A stretch of 64,000 nt of DNA from Anaerolineae bacterium. Lineage in GTDB: Bacteria; Chloroflexota; Anaerolineae; Aggregatilineales; Phototrophicaceae. Made by a program: the position numbers and the translations under genes. Positions 1 through 7,944 of this stretch are shown piece after piece (position 1 is the stretch's first letter; each line of letters opens with the position of its first letter). Location of the stretch: positions 124,001 to 188,000 of the forward strand of contig JAJEBY010000002.1 of the NCBI GenBank assembly GCA_022822305.1, read 5' to 3'. The notes beneath the pieces were generated by a model. That model was given only the letters and a program-made list of their open reading frames with translations, was not told where the DNA came from and did not search any database.

Positions 1-103
1 ATGACGAGCGATTCTGGCGCTCCGAACTGTACACAGTGGACGGCTTTCATCGCAACGTTTGCCCCTCGGCGTTTGAGTGATCAACGGGCTGCGCGTGACG
101 GAG

Positions 104-1081
104 CTAAAGATCAATCGGATTGGCGAGCAATCCGGTCAAGAGATCAATACAGGCATGCACATCACCGATATCGACGGTTTCGCTGGTGGTATGCAAGTAG
201 CGGGTCGGTATTGAAATGCAGCCGCTGGGCACGCCGGCATCGACCATCTGAATGGCGGAGGCATCGGTGGTTCCGCCCATCAGCATTTCCAGTTGGTAGG
301 GGATGTCATCGGCCTCGCAGCGTTCGATCATCCAGTTCTTGATCGCTACCGGCACCACCAATCCGGGATCGTGCACCTTGATTGCGGCGCCGCCGCCCAG
401 TTTGACAATCATTTTTCTGCCGCGAATTTGATCGCCGCTGCCGGTGACATCAATGGCGATGCCGATATCCGGATGCACGCCTTGGGCGGCTGTCTTGGCG
501 CCACGCAATCCGACCTCTTCTTGCACGGTGAAGGCGAAGTAGACCTCGTTGGGCGTTTGACGGCGCAGTTTGCGCATCGCTTCGATCGCCACCACGCAGC
601 CGATGCGGTCATCCAGCGATTTGGCGATGATGCGATTGCCGCGCACTTGCATTTCGCGCATGAACCCCGCCGCTTGTCCCACCGGCGTCGCATTGCTTTC
701 GCCGTCAGATTGCACATCAATGTAGTAGTCGCTCAACGCCTTGCCGCCACCGTCCTGGACCGCGATCACACCGACTGTGCCGTCTTCAAATAGCACGCGA
801 TTGCCATTGAGTGTATTGTTTTGCAGCCCGCCCATGTTGGTGAAACGAAGATAGCCGCTATCCGGCTCCTGATAGTTTGTCATGAGTCCGATTTCGTCCA
901 TATGGGCCGCGATCAGCACTTTCACGCCGCCGCTGCCGATGCGGCAGATCAGATTGCCCAGTCCATCAATCCAGGTTTCGTCGGCCAGCTCCGCCACTTC
1001 CGCACTGATCAGATCGCGAATGCGGTGCTCGTATCCGGATGGTCCCCAAGTTTCTACTAGTTTTTTGGTCAGCTCGATCAC
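104..1081 (-). CDS. M42 family metallopeptidase (glutamyl aminopeptidase/endoglucanase-like)
   Basis: A 325-residue cytosolic zinc or cobalt aminopeptidase of family M42, expected to trim N-terminal residues from peptides. The family's metal-site landmarks are all visible: AHMDEIGL at residues 59-66, LDDR near 156-159, the general-base segment QEEVG at 187-191, the metal Asp in AIDVT near 211, and the C-terminal His in RYLHTTSE near 297. Length is slightly below the usual 340-360 but no core motif is missing. It is followed on the same strand only by about 100 bases in which no gene is recognised. The next gene upstream is a P450 more than 170 bases away, so it is probably transcribed alone. 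The substrate cannot be told from sequence. Confidence 0.92.
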   Translation of the reverse strand: MIELTKKLVETWGPSGYEHRIRDLISAEVAELADETWIDGLGNLICRIGSGGVKVLIAAHMDEIGLMTNYQEPDSGYLRFTNMGGLQNNTLNGNRVLFEDGTVGVIAVQDGGGKALSDYYIDVQSDGESNATPVGQAAGFMREMQVRGNRIIAKSLDDRIGCVVAIEAMRKLRRQTPNEVYFAFTVQEEVGLRGAKTAAQGVHPDIGIAIDVTGSGDQIRGRKMIVKLGGGAAIKVHDPGLVVPVAIKNWMIERCEADDIPYQLEMLMGGTTDASAIQMVDAGVPSGCISIPTRYLHTTSETVDIGDVHACIDLLTGLLANPIDL

Positions 1082-1257
1082 GCCGCGCTCCTCACATTTG
1101 CCAATTCAGCGCAACTATTGTAACGCGTAATCTTCGAATTTGATAAACCGCAGTCTACGGTTTGACGCAGCGTATTTGGCAAGATGCTGCCGCGCCTCCT
1201 CTGGGATGCGGGAGTCAGCGAGAGAATTGGCGTGAGAGCAAACAGGGTGAATGCGAG

Positions 1258-2691
1258 CTAAATGGCCGCGGCCGCGGGTTCGCAGCTAGAAACGGGTTTG
1301 CGCGCTTCCAGCCGCATGGGCAGTCCATCGCGCGGGAACATGGTGATGAAAGGCTGCGGGACAATTTCGACACCGTCAATCAAATGAAGCCGGTATCGTT
1401 GGGCGATGGTTGCCAGCAGCAAATTGGCTTCCATGGTGGCGAAACTGTTGCCGATGCAAATGCGCGGACCGCCACCGAATGGCAAATAGGCGTATTTGGG
1501 GATTTCGTCAATGCTGTCGTCAGCCCAGCGTTCGGGAATGAAATCATTGGGCTTTTCCCAGATATCCGGATTGCGATGGACACAATAGATCAGGATTTGC
1601 GATCCCGTGCCCGGTGGAAACGTGTAACCACAGACGTCGGTCGCTACCCAATTCACTCGGCTAATCGACCAGACAGGCGGCATAAGTCGCATTGATTCCT
1701 TGATGACCAAATCGGTATAGGGCAGGTTGCGAAGGTCTTGCAGCCTTGGCGGTCGTCCGCGCAACACGTCATCCAATTCACGGTGCAGCTTTGCTTCAAC
1801 CCGTGGGTATTGCGCCAACAACCACCAGGTCCAATTGAGGGCGTTGGCAGTGGTTTCGTGACCGGCCAGGATGAGCGTGACGGCTTCATCGCGGGCTTGA
1901 ATGTCGGTCATGCGATCGCCGTTTTCGTCTTCCGATAGCAGCAGCATCGACAACAGATCTCCGCGATCTTCGCCGGTGGCGCGCCGCTCATCAATGAATT
2001 CATAAACGATTTTGTCGAGCATTCTATTGGCAAGGTAGGATCGGATTCGCAAAGGAGTGGGCACCCAATAAGGCAATAGTGAAGCCGTATTGCTGGCCCT
2101 TTGGACGACTTCGACCGCTCGTTTGACTTGATTGACCGTCGTGGAAGTATCGGCGTCAAAGAGCGTTCGCCCGACGATCAATAGCGTGAGCTGCATCATT
2201 TCGTCATCGATATCGAGCGTCGCGCCATCTTGCCAACCGTCAATGCGATCGAGCGTGTAATCGACCATGGTATCGGCATAGGCAGCAATGCGCCGAGTGT
2301 GGAAAGCGGGCGCCACCAATCGACGTTGACGCTTCCAGAATTCGCCGTTGCTGGTGACCAGGCCCTGGCCCATGAAGCGCGCCAAGCCTCCTTTCTCGCT
2401 GGTGTATACAGGTCCTTTTGCGAACAGGGGCGCTTGCTTGACAAGGATTTCGTAGATCATGTCAGGATTGGCGATAAAATACTGATGCGCATCGCCGTCC
2501 CGACGGAACCAAACATCGCCAAACTCTGCCATCCAGCGCGTAACCCCGCCCAAGGGGTCTGCCAGGAAACGGCGATAGTAGAGATACTGTTGAAGCGGAT
2601 GGCTGCCTATAGATGGCGGGCCGGGCGGAAAATTGCCCTTGCTCACGGAGTCAACTCTCGACTTGCGAACGGGATAGGCCAAACGACACAC
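1258..2691 (-). CDS. cytochrome P450
   Basis: A haem-thiolate monooxygenase of 477 residues. Visible landmarks are the proline-rich FPPGPP hinge near 21-26, the I-helix oxygen-activation motif AGHETT at 276-281, the K-helix ExxR (E332-R335), and the haem loop FGGGPRICIG at 405-414 with the axial Cys at 412. There is no N-terminal membrane anchor, so it should be soluble and need separate redox partners. No ferredoxin or ferredoxin reductase lies nearby. The overall pattern resembles bacterial P450s related to the CYP4/CYP102 type that often act on fatty acids, but the substrate is unknown. A GTG fourteen codons downstream, at 2649, is an alternative start just before the hinge. It is divergent from the ribulokinase gene. 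Confidence 0.93.
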   Translation of the reverse strand: MCRLAYPVRKSRVDSVSKGNFPPGPPSIGSHPLQQYLYYRRFLADPLGGVTRWMAEFGDVWFRRDGDAHQYFIANPDMIYEILVKQAPLFAKGPVYTSEKGGLARFMGQGLVTSNGEFWKRQRRLVAPAFHTRRIAAYADTMVDYTLDRIDGWQDGATLDIDDEMMQLTLLIVGRTLFDADTSTTVNQVKRAVEVVQRASNTASLLPYWVPTPLRIRSYLANRMLDKIVYEFIDERRATGEDRGDLLSMLLLSEDENGDRMTDIQARDEAVTLILAGHETTANALNWTWWLLAQYPRVEAKLHRELDDVLRGRPPRLQDLRNLPYTDLVIKESMRLMPPVWSISRVNWVATDVCGYTFPPGTGSQILIYCVHRNPDIWEKPNDFIPERWADDSIDEIPKYAYLPFGGGPRICIGNSFATMEANLLLATIAQRYRLHLIDGVEIVPQPFITMFPRDGLPMRLEARKPVSSCEPAAAAI

Positions 2692-2841
2692 AGATTGTAA
2701 ACAATCGCTGCTCGTATTCTAACGGAAAACCGGCGCGACTGTCATCTGTTCAATAATGAGAAAGTGTTTAGATTTGCGCGTCGCGCTTCGTTCGTGGACA
2801 ATTGGCGTCATCATAAAGGACGAGACGGAACTGGACAGCGC

Positions 2842-4488
2842 ATGTATACCATTGGGTTGGATTTCGGAACCTTATCGGGCAGAGCGGTGCTTGTAGACGC
2901 GCGCGATGGCAGCGAGATCGCGGAATCGGTCTTCGATTACCCGCACGCGGTCATGGACGAGTGTCTGCCGTCAGGAAAACGGCTTCCGCCGGATTGGGCG
3001 CTGCAGCACCCGCAGGATTACCTTGATACGCTTGCCCATACGGTTCCGGCCGTCTTGAAAACGAGCGGAATTGATCCCGGCCAGGTCAAGGGAATCGGCA
3101 TCGACTTCACCGCCTGCACGCCGATGCCGGTCAAGTCCGATGGTACGCCTCTCTGTTTCCTCGACGAATTTGCGGATGAACCGCACGCCTATATCAAGCT
3201 CTGGAAACATCATGCCGCCCAGCGACAGGCCGATCAGATAAACGAGACGGCGCGACAGATGGGGGAGAGCTGGCTGCCGCTTTACGGTGGCAAGATTTCT
3301 TCGGAGTGGTTTTTCGCCAAGTTGCTGCAGATCGTACAGGAACGGCCGGACATTTACGCGCAAATGGACAAATTTGTTGAAGCGGCTGACTGGGTAATTT
3401 GGAAGTTGACCGGCGTCGAAACCCGCAACAATTGCACTGCCGGATACAAGGCGATGGTGCAGGGCGGCGCGTTTCCCGCTAATGAGTATTTCGCCGCGCT
3501 CGATCCGCTACTGGCCGATGTTGTTGACGAGAAGATCGGACGCTCGTTTGCCGAGCTCGGCGCCAAGGCCGGTGAGTTGACCTCTGAAATGGCTGCCATG
3601 ACGGGGTTGCCGGCTGGAATCGCGGTGGCCGTGGCCAATGTTGACGCGCACGTGACTGCGCCGGCCGTAAAAGCGACGGAGCCGGGCATCATGGTCATTG
3701 TCATGGGCACTTCCAGCTGTCATATCCTCTCGGGAACGGAGCTGAAAGTCGTGGACGGCATGTGCGGCGTGGTCAAGGGCGGCATCATTCCCGGTCTCTA
3801 TGGCTATGAGGCGGGTCAAAGCGCGGTGGGCGACATATTCGCCTGGTATGTCGACCGTGGCGTCCCGCCCGAATACCATCGGGCTGCGGCCGCCGCGGGG
3901 CTCGGCTTACACGAGTATCTGGAGCGGGAAGCGGCAAAACAGCAAGTGGGCGAACATGGACTGGTCGCGCTGGATTGGTGGAACGGCAATCGCAGCACGT
4001 TAGTCGATGTGGATCTTACGGGCATGATCGTTGGCATGACGCTGGCCACGCGTCCCCCGGATATTTATCGGGCGCTGATCGAAGCCACTGCCTTTGGCAC
4101 GCGTGAGATCATCGAGGCTCTTGAAGCGCAGGGCATTGAGGTGCGGGAAATTGTGGCGGCCGGCGGCTTGCCCGAGAAGAATGCCTTGCTGCGGCAGATT
4201 TACGCCGATGTCACTGGCCGCAGCTTCAAACTGTCGGGGTCGGCGCAGGCGCCCGCGCTTGGTTCCGCCATGCACGCCGCCGTCGCCGCCGGCATCTTCC
4301 CCAATATCCAAGCCGCCGCCGATAAGATGGGCAAACTCAAGGACGAAGTCGTGCGGCCAATACCGGATAATCAGGCCGTCTACGACAGACTTTTCGCCGA
4401 ATACAAGCTGCTATACGATTATTTCGGACGCGGGGGCAACGACGTGATGAAGCGGCTCAAAGCCATCAAACATGAGGCGCTCGCTTGA
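2842..4488 (+). CDS. araB: ribulokinase
   Basis: FGGY-family sugar kinase of 548 residues that would phosphorylate L-ribulose in arabinose catabolism. The N-terminal phosphate-binding loop reads IGLDFGTLSGRAVLVD, and the second ATPase lobe contains VIVMGTSS and the C-terminal adenosine motif AAGGLPEKN. The segment GIDFTACTPMPV is typical of AraB rather than xylulokinase or glycerol kinase. The frame is open 26 codons further upstream to a GTG at 2764, but the ATG at 2842 gives the conserved N-terminus directly and has a purine-rich stretch about 12 bases before it. No araA or araD is adjacent, so the rest of the pathway must be elsewhere. Assignment to ribulose rather than another ketose is by family resemblance. 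Confidence 0.9.
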   Translation: MYTIGLDFGTLSGRAVLVDARDGSEIAESVFDYPHAVMDECLPSGKRLPPDWALQHPQDYLDTLAHTVPAVLKTSGIDPGQVKGIGIDFTACTPMPVKSDGTPLCFLDEFADEPHAYIKLWKHHAAQRQADQINETARQMGESWLPLYGGKISSEWFFAKLLQIVQERPDIYAQMDKFVEAADWVIWKLTGVETRNNCTAGYKAMVQGGAFPANEYFAALDPLLADVVDEKIGRSFAELGAKAGELTSEMAAMTGLPAGIAVAVANVDAHVTAPAVKATEPGIMVIVMGTSSCHILSGTELKVVDGMCGVVKGGIIPGLYGYEAGQSAVGDIFAWYVDRGVPPEYHRAAAAAGLGLHEYLEREAAKQQVGEHGLVALDWWNGNRSTLVDVDLTGMIVGMTLATRPPDIYRALIEATAFGTREIIEALEAQGIEVREIVAAGGLPEKNALLRQIYADVTGRSFKLSGSAQAPALGSAMHAAVAAGIFPNIQAAADKMGKLKDEVVRPIPDNQAVYDRLFAEYKLLYDYFGRGGNDVMKRLKAIKHEALA

Positions 4489-4889
4489 CAGGCGTGGTCG
4501 GTTCACTGGTGGCGCTCGGTGGGATCATGCCAGAGATTGATCATTGCAGGCTGCATCTGGCGAGCGTATCGCCTTGTTTTCATGTAATTCTGCCAAAAGT
4601 GATCCAGAAGCAAAGACTGAGGATGGGCACCGTAGACAGTCTATGTGCAAATCTGACATATGGCGTTGTAATCAGAATCGGACCTGCTTGCGTGATAAGG
4701 ACGATTATAACTATAATTACAGTATGAGATGTCGATAATCGCGTCGTTGAATTGTCTGTTGTAGAGTTTTGCCAATAGACGCTAGCGAATTTGAGACATA
4801 TCTGCAGTGCACAAGTGATAAGCACCTGCGATACACTGCTGCTCATGGAGAGGACAGCGGTGTCATTGACAGGGCGTGGAGGAAAGCGC
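4489..4889 (+). other. intergenic region upstream of the ammonium transporter
   Basis: This 400-base stretch between araB and the ammonium transporter has no convincing coding frame and is more AT-rich than its flanks. It contains one good sigma-70-type promoter candidate (listed separately), which would leave a leader of about 165 bases before the transporter. I found no clear NtcA, GlnR or sigma-54 site, and no strong terminator after araB. Confidence 0.5.
4688..4717 (+). promoter_or_regulatory. candidate sigma-70 promoter for the ammonium transporter
   Basis: TTGCGT at 4688-4693, an 18-base spacer and a perfect TATAAT at 4712-4717. The -35 box matches only TTG of the consensus, but the -10 is exact and lies in the only long non-coding stretch before the gene. 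Confidence 0.5.
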
Positions 4890-6305
4890 ATGAAGAGGCG
4901 GAAGTTTCTCTATCGGCTGATTTCTATTTTTGTCGGTCTGGCGATACTTTATAGTTTTGGTTTTGGCGCTATTGCGCAAGACGAACCAGCGACTGAAGAT
5001 GCTGCTGCGGAAGAAATGGTCGTTGAAGCGGAAATCACCGCGGCAGAGGTTCAGTTTAATTTGGACCATACCTGGATTCTGATTGCGGGTTTCTTGGTTT
5101 TCTTCATGCAGGCCGGTTTTGCCATGCTTGAAGGCGGCATGATCCGCGAGACTGGGGTGGTGAATTCGCTGGCTGAGAACTTCATGGATGCTTGTATCAC
5201 CGGGCTTGTTTTCTTCCTGGTTGGATACGGCATCGCGTACGGGACATATGACGCCGGTCTGGAAGGCGGCGGATGGTTGCCCGCGCATATTCCGCTATTG
5301 CTCGACAATGCCGATGGCACCGGCGCGGGCGATGGCGCGCTGTTTGTCGGCTTCTTCTTCCAGTTCGCCTTCGCGGGCGCAGCCGCCACCATCGCCACCG
5401 GGGGCATGGCCGAGCGCACAAACTTCGTCGGCAAGCTCATCTACAGCGCCATCCTGGGCGCCATCATCTATCCTGTGGTTGTATTCTGGACCTGGGGCGG
5501 CGGGTGGATCGCCGCGCAAGGTTTCATCGATTTCGCCGGTTCCACCATCGTGCATATGACGGGTGGTGTGGTCGCTCTGGTGGGCGCATACGTGCTTGGC
5601 CCGCGAGCGGGTCGCGTATTTGGGCGGCCTCCTGCGGCCTCCAATCTCGGTTTTGCCGCTCTCGGCACATTCATCCTCTGGTTCGGCTGGTACGGCTTTA
5701 ATGTCGGTTCCGCGTTGGGCGCGAGCGATGTCAACCTGCTCGGTTTGGTCACCGTCAACACCACGCTGGCCGCGACAGCTGGCGCCTTGGGCGCGATGTT
5801 CCATACCTGGTTCGTGACCAAACATTGGAATGTCAGTTTCGTACTGAATGGATCGTTGGCGGGCTTAGTGGCGATTACGGCTGGTTGCGCATCCGTGACG
5901 CCCATAAACGCGGTCATCATCGGGCTTCTGGCCGGCGTCGTGCTGGTGGTTTCGATCGGATTCGTTGAACGGTTGAAGATCGACGACGCGGTTGGCGCTT
6001 TCTCCGTTCACGGCGCTTGCGGCGCCTTCGGCACCTTGATGATCGGCATCGTTGGCTCGCAGGCGCTAGGCGCGCCAAGCCTCCTGGATGGCGGCACGTT
6101 AGAAACATTGTGGTCACAGTTGACCGGCGTCGCTGTCGTGGCGATTTGGGTCGGCATCGCCAGCTACGTCATGTTTGTCGTGCTCAACAGGATTGACGTG
6201 CTGCACGTTCATCCGGAAGCGGACCGCATCGGCATTGACGCCTACGAGCATCACGCGTCGGTCTGGCCCAATGTCTTGCCGCTGCGCGAGACTGAAGACG
6301 ACTAG
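4890..6305 (+). CDS. amt: ammonium transporter (Amt family)
   Basis: Inner-membrane ammonium channel of 471 residues. A basic N-terminus and hydrophobic segment ending near GAIAQ form a signal peptide, followed by a short acidic spacer rich in Ala and Glu and then eleven or so membrane spans. Family hallmarks are FFMQAGFAMLEGG, the signature AGAAATIATGGMAER, a pore His in IVHMTGGVVALVG, FVLNGSLAGLVAIT and the second His region DDAVGAFSVHGACG. The ATG at 4890 is chosen because GGAGGA lies 7 bases before it and the signal peptide starts there. The frame is open 33 codons further upstream without a recognisable sequence. No glnK/P-II gene is beside it, which is unusual since amt and glnK are often paired. 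A strong terminator follows. Confidence 0.94.
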   Translation: MKRRKFLYRLISIFVGLAILYSFGFGAIAQDEPATEDAAAEEMVVEAEITAAEVQFNLDHTWILIAGFLVFFMQAGFAMLEGGMIRETGVVNSLAENFMDACITGLVFFLVGYGIAYGTYDAGLEGGGWLPAHIPLLLDNADGTGAGDGALFVGFFFQFAFAGAAATIATGGMAERTNFVGKLIYSAILGAIIYPVVVFWTWGGGWIAAQGFIDFAGSTIVHMTGGVVALVGAYVLGPRAGRVFGRPPAASNLGFAALGTFILWFGWYGFNVGSALGASDVNLLGLVTVNTTLAATAGALGAMFHTWFVTKHWNVSFVLNGSLAGLVAITAGCASVTPINAVIIGLLAGVVLVVSIGFVERLKIDDAVGAFSVHGACGAFGTLMIGIVGSQALGAPSLLDGGTLETLWSQLTGVAVVAIWVGIASYVMFVVLNRIDVLHVHPEADRIGIDAYEHHASVWPNVLPLRETEDD

Positions 6306-6334
6306 TTGCGAAGATTCCTTCAATTCAAACGTTC

Positions 6335-6367
6335 AAAGGCGGCTTGACAACGAGCCGCCTTTTCTGT
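6335..6367 (+). terminator. intrinsic terminator of the ammonium transporter gene
   Basis: A 10-bp perfect stem (AAAGGCGGCT at 6335-6344 pairing with AGCCGCCTTT at 6353-6362) with an 8-base loop, running into TTTTC. It lies 30 bases after the stop codon. Confidence 0.85.
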
Positions 6368-6385
6368 TTTTTCGATCCTGGACGT

Positions 6386-6835
6386 CTACAGTTGATCGCT
6401 GTCGAGCATGATGGTCACGGGACCATCGTTGTGGATTTCGACTTGCATCAGAGCGCCGAAAACACCGTGTTCGACAGCTGCAACGCCGGCACGTTTGAGG
6501 CTCGTGGCAAAGCGCTCTACCAGGGGTTCGGCGTGTTCAGGTTGTGCAGCGCCGATGTAGCTGGGTCGGCGACCCTTGCGCGCATCGGCATACAGCGTGA
6601 ACTGCGAGACGACTAATACGCCGCCGCCGACATCAATCACTGAGCGATTCATTTTGCCCGCTTCATCCGAAAACACGCGCAGATGCGCGGTCTTCTGCGC
6701 CAGGCGTTCAGCGATTTCAGGTGTATCGCTATGGGTCACGCCGACGAGCGCGACAAATCCTTGACCTACTGAGCCGGATTGCAGGCCGTCTACGCTCACC
6801 GATCCAGATGTGACGCGTTGCAGCAAGACTCGCAT
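6386..6835 (-). CDS. dtd: D-aminoacyl-tRNA deacylase
   Basis: A 149-residue cytosolic proofreading enzyme that hydrolyses D-amino acids (and glycine mischarged on tRNA-Ala) from tRNA. It begins with the diagnostic MRVLLQRV, has the SQFTLYAD motif with the conserved Thr near residue 80, and ends with HNDGPVTIML, the family's GPVT segment near the C-terminus. Length equals the usual 145-150. It converges on the transporter terminator and is preceded on the same strand by a small uncharacterised gene. Confidence 0.95.
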   Translation of the reverse strand: MRVLLQRVTSGSVSVDGLQSGSVGQGFVALVGVTHSDTPEIAERLAQKTAHLRVFSDEAGKMNRSVIDVGGGVLVVSQFTLYADARKGRRPSYIGAAQPEHAEPLVERFATSLKRAGVAAVEHGVFGALMQVEIHNDGPVTIMLDSDQL

Positions 6836-6853
6836 TTGCTGATTCCCATTCTT

Positions 6854-7141
6854 TTATCCGCGCTGATTTAGGATTTGCATGACCCTTAGCAGGAAGATCT
6901 GGCAGCAAGTATCGACGTGATATTGGATGTCCATCTCTTCGATGTTTCTGTCGTAAACGCCGCTGATGCGAAACGCCGGCGCTTGACCGTGCTCCTCGCA
7001 GACAACATCGCGGAACTTGCGCTGAATTCCATCGCCGATCGAGCGGCGGGTGCTCTCGAACAAGAGCCCCAACTCGGCCGAATCGAGGAAGGCGTCGGGC
7101 AGGGCTTCGCCCGTAGTCCGCAGGTCAAATTTGATATCCAA
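6854..7141 (-). CDS. small conserved-looking hypothetical protein
   Basis: A 95-residue soluble protein with a TTG start preceded by GAGGCGG at short spacing. I do not recognise its family. It has an acidic, mixed alpha/beta composition and ends in the Cys-containing stretch YHVDTCCQIFLLRVMQ, with another Cys in VVCEEHG. That pattern looks conserved but matches no metal-site consensus I know. It lies 18 bases upstream of dtd and 59 bases downstream of the VOC protein, all on one strand, so it is probably cotranscribed with them. It could be spurious, but the frame is clean and fills an otherwise empty gap. Confidence 0.5.
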   Translation of the reverse strand: MDIKFDLRTTGEALPDAFLDSAELGLLFESTRRSIGDGIQRKFRDVVCEEHGQAPAFRISGVYDRNIEEMDIQYHVDTCCQIFLLRVMQILNQRG

Positions 7142-7199
7142 GCGTCCGCCTCGTGGGCTCCGAGTTGAAACTGGAATCGGCCGTGAACCGCTTTCGAGC

Positions 7200-7589
7200 C
7201 TAGTCTATCATCGGCGCGCTGCGCTGTACCAGTTGAATCACGTGCCCCCAGGGATCGCGCAGAAACGCAAGTTTGTCGCCGAGTGGCGTGACATTTGTAT
7301 CGCCATCCTGCCGGGCGCCCGCCGCCAGCAGGCGAGATATGGTCGCGTCCATATCGTCCACGGCATAAGCGAGGTGGAAGGTTACAGGGTGGTAGGCGCC
7401 ATAGTCGAGGTATTCTCCGGCAGGATCGCTGTAAACCTCGATCAAGCTTTTGCCCGCGGAATCCGCCAGAAACGTCATATGAGGCGGCTCTTGAATTTCG
7501 CGGACTATCGTCATGTCCAGATTAGCGACATACCAGGCCGCCAATGCCTTGACGTCCTTTACATTGAACGCGATGTGCTCCAGTCTCAT
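7200..7589 (-). CDS. VOC superfamily protein (glyoxalase-like)
   Basis: A 129-residue vicinal-oxygen-chelate fold protein: two beta-alpha-beta-beta-beta modules, starting MRLEHIAFNV and ending DPWGHVIQLV. Candidate metal ligands in family order are H4 or H5 in LEHIAF, the Glu in SLIEVY, the His in TFHLAYAV and the final-strand position, which is Gln in VIQLV where glyoxalase I has Glu. It may be a lyase, dioxygenase or resistance protein, and the substrate is not deducible. The small membrane protein gene ends 9 bases before its start, suggesting cotranscription. Confidence 0.8.
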   Translation of the reverse strand: MRLEHIAFNVKDVKALAAWYVANLDMTIVREIQEPPHMTFLADSAGKSLIEVYSDPAGEYLDYGAYHPVTFHLAYAVDDMDATISRLLAAGARQDGDTNVTPLGDKLAFLRDPWGHVIQLVQRSAPMID

Positions 7590-7598
7590 TTGCTTCTC

Positions 7599-7781
7599 CT
7601 ACTGCAATTCGAAATGTTCGCCCTCTTTGCCAAGCGAGTCTTCGTCCTCGAAGTCATCCTCGGTCATAGCTTGGCTGCGGAACCAGCTTACCGCCATCAT
7701 CATCACGAAGATTACCGCAATGCCGATGAAGATAATTTCGTCGAAGGGACCCAATGCGCCGTGCGCGAGGATAACTGGCAT
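7599..7781 (-). CDS. small single-span membrane protein
   Basis: A 60-residue protein with one hydrophobic segment (IIFIGIAVIFVMMMAVSWF, about residues 15-33) followed by a very acidic cytoplasmic tail with several Glu and Asp. No family is recognised. It is placed 9 bases before the VOC gene on the same strand. A TATAAT-like sequence at 7817-7822 on this strand could serve as its -10 box, though no matching -35 is clear. The composition is typical of real small membrane proteins rather than of chance frames. Confidence 0.6.
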   Translation of the reverse strand: MPVILAHGALGPFDEIIFIGIAVIFVMMMAVSWFRSQAMTEDDFEDEDSLGKEGEHFELQ

Positions 7782-7944
7782 GCATAGCCTGATCGAATCT
7801 CGAGCGATGTCGCGGCATTATAGCGCAAGCTATGGCAAAGCTGAACCGATGCTTGCCAGGTTTCGCCGACGCAAGGCAGAATAGGTGGCATCGGGTCCGC
7901 TAGCGCGCCGCTGCAATTGTGAATCGCGCGCGTCAAGAGCAAGC

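Noticed and set aside
1..342. A 113-codon plus-strand frame at the left edge
   Set aside because: It lies mostly antisense to the M42 peptidase, has low-complexity Arg/Ser composition and no recognisable domain.
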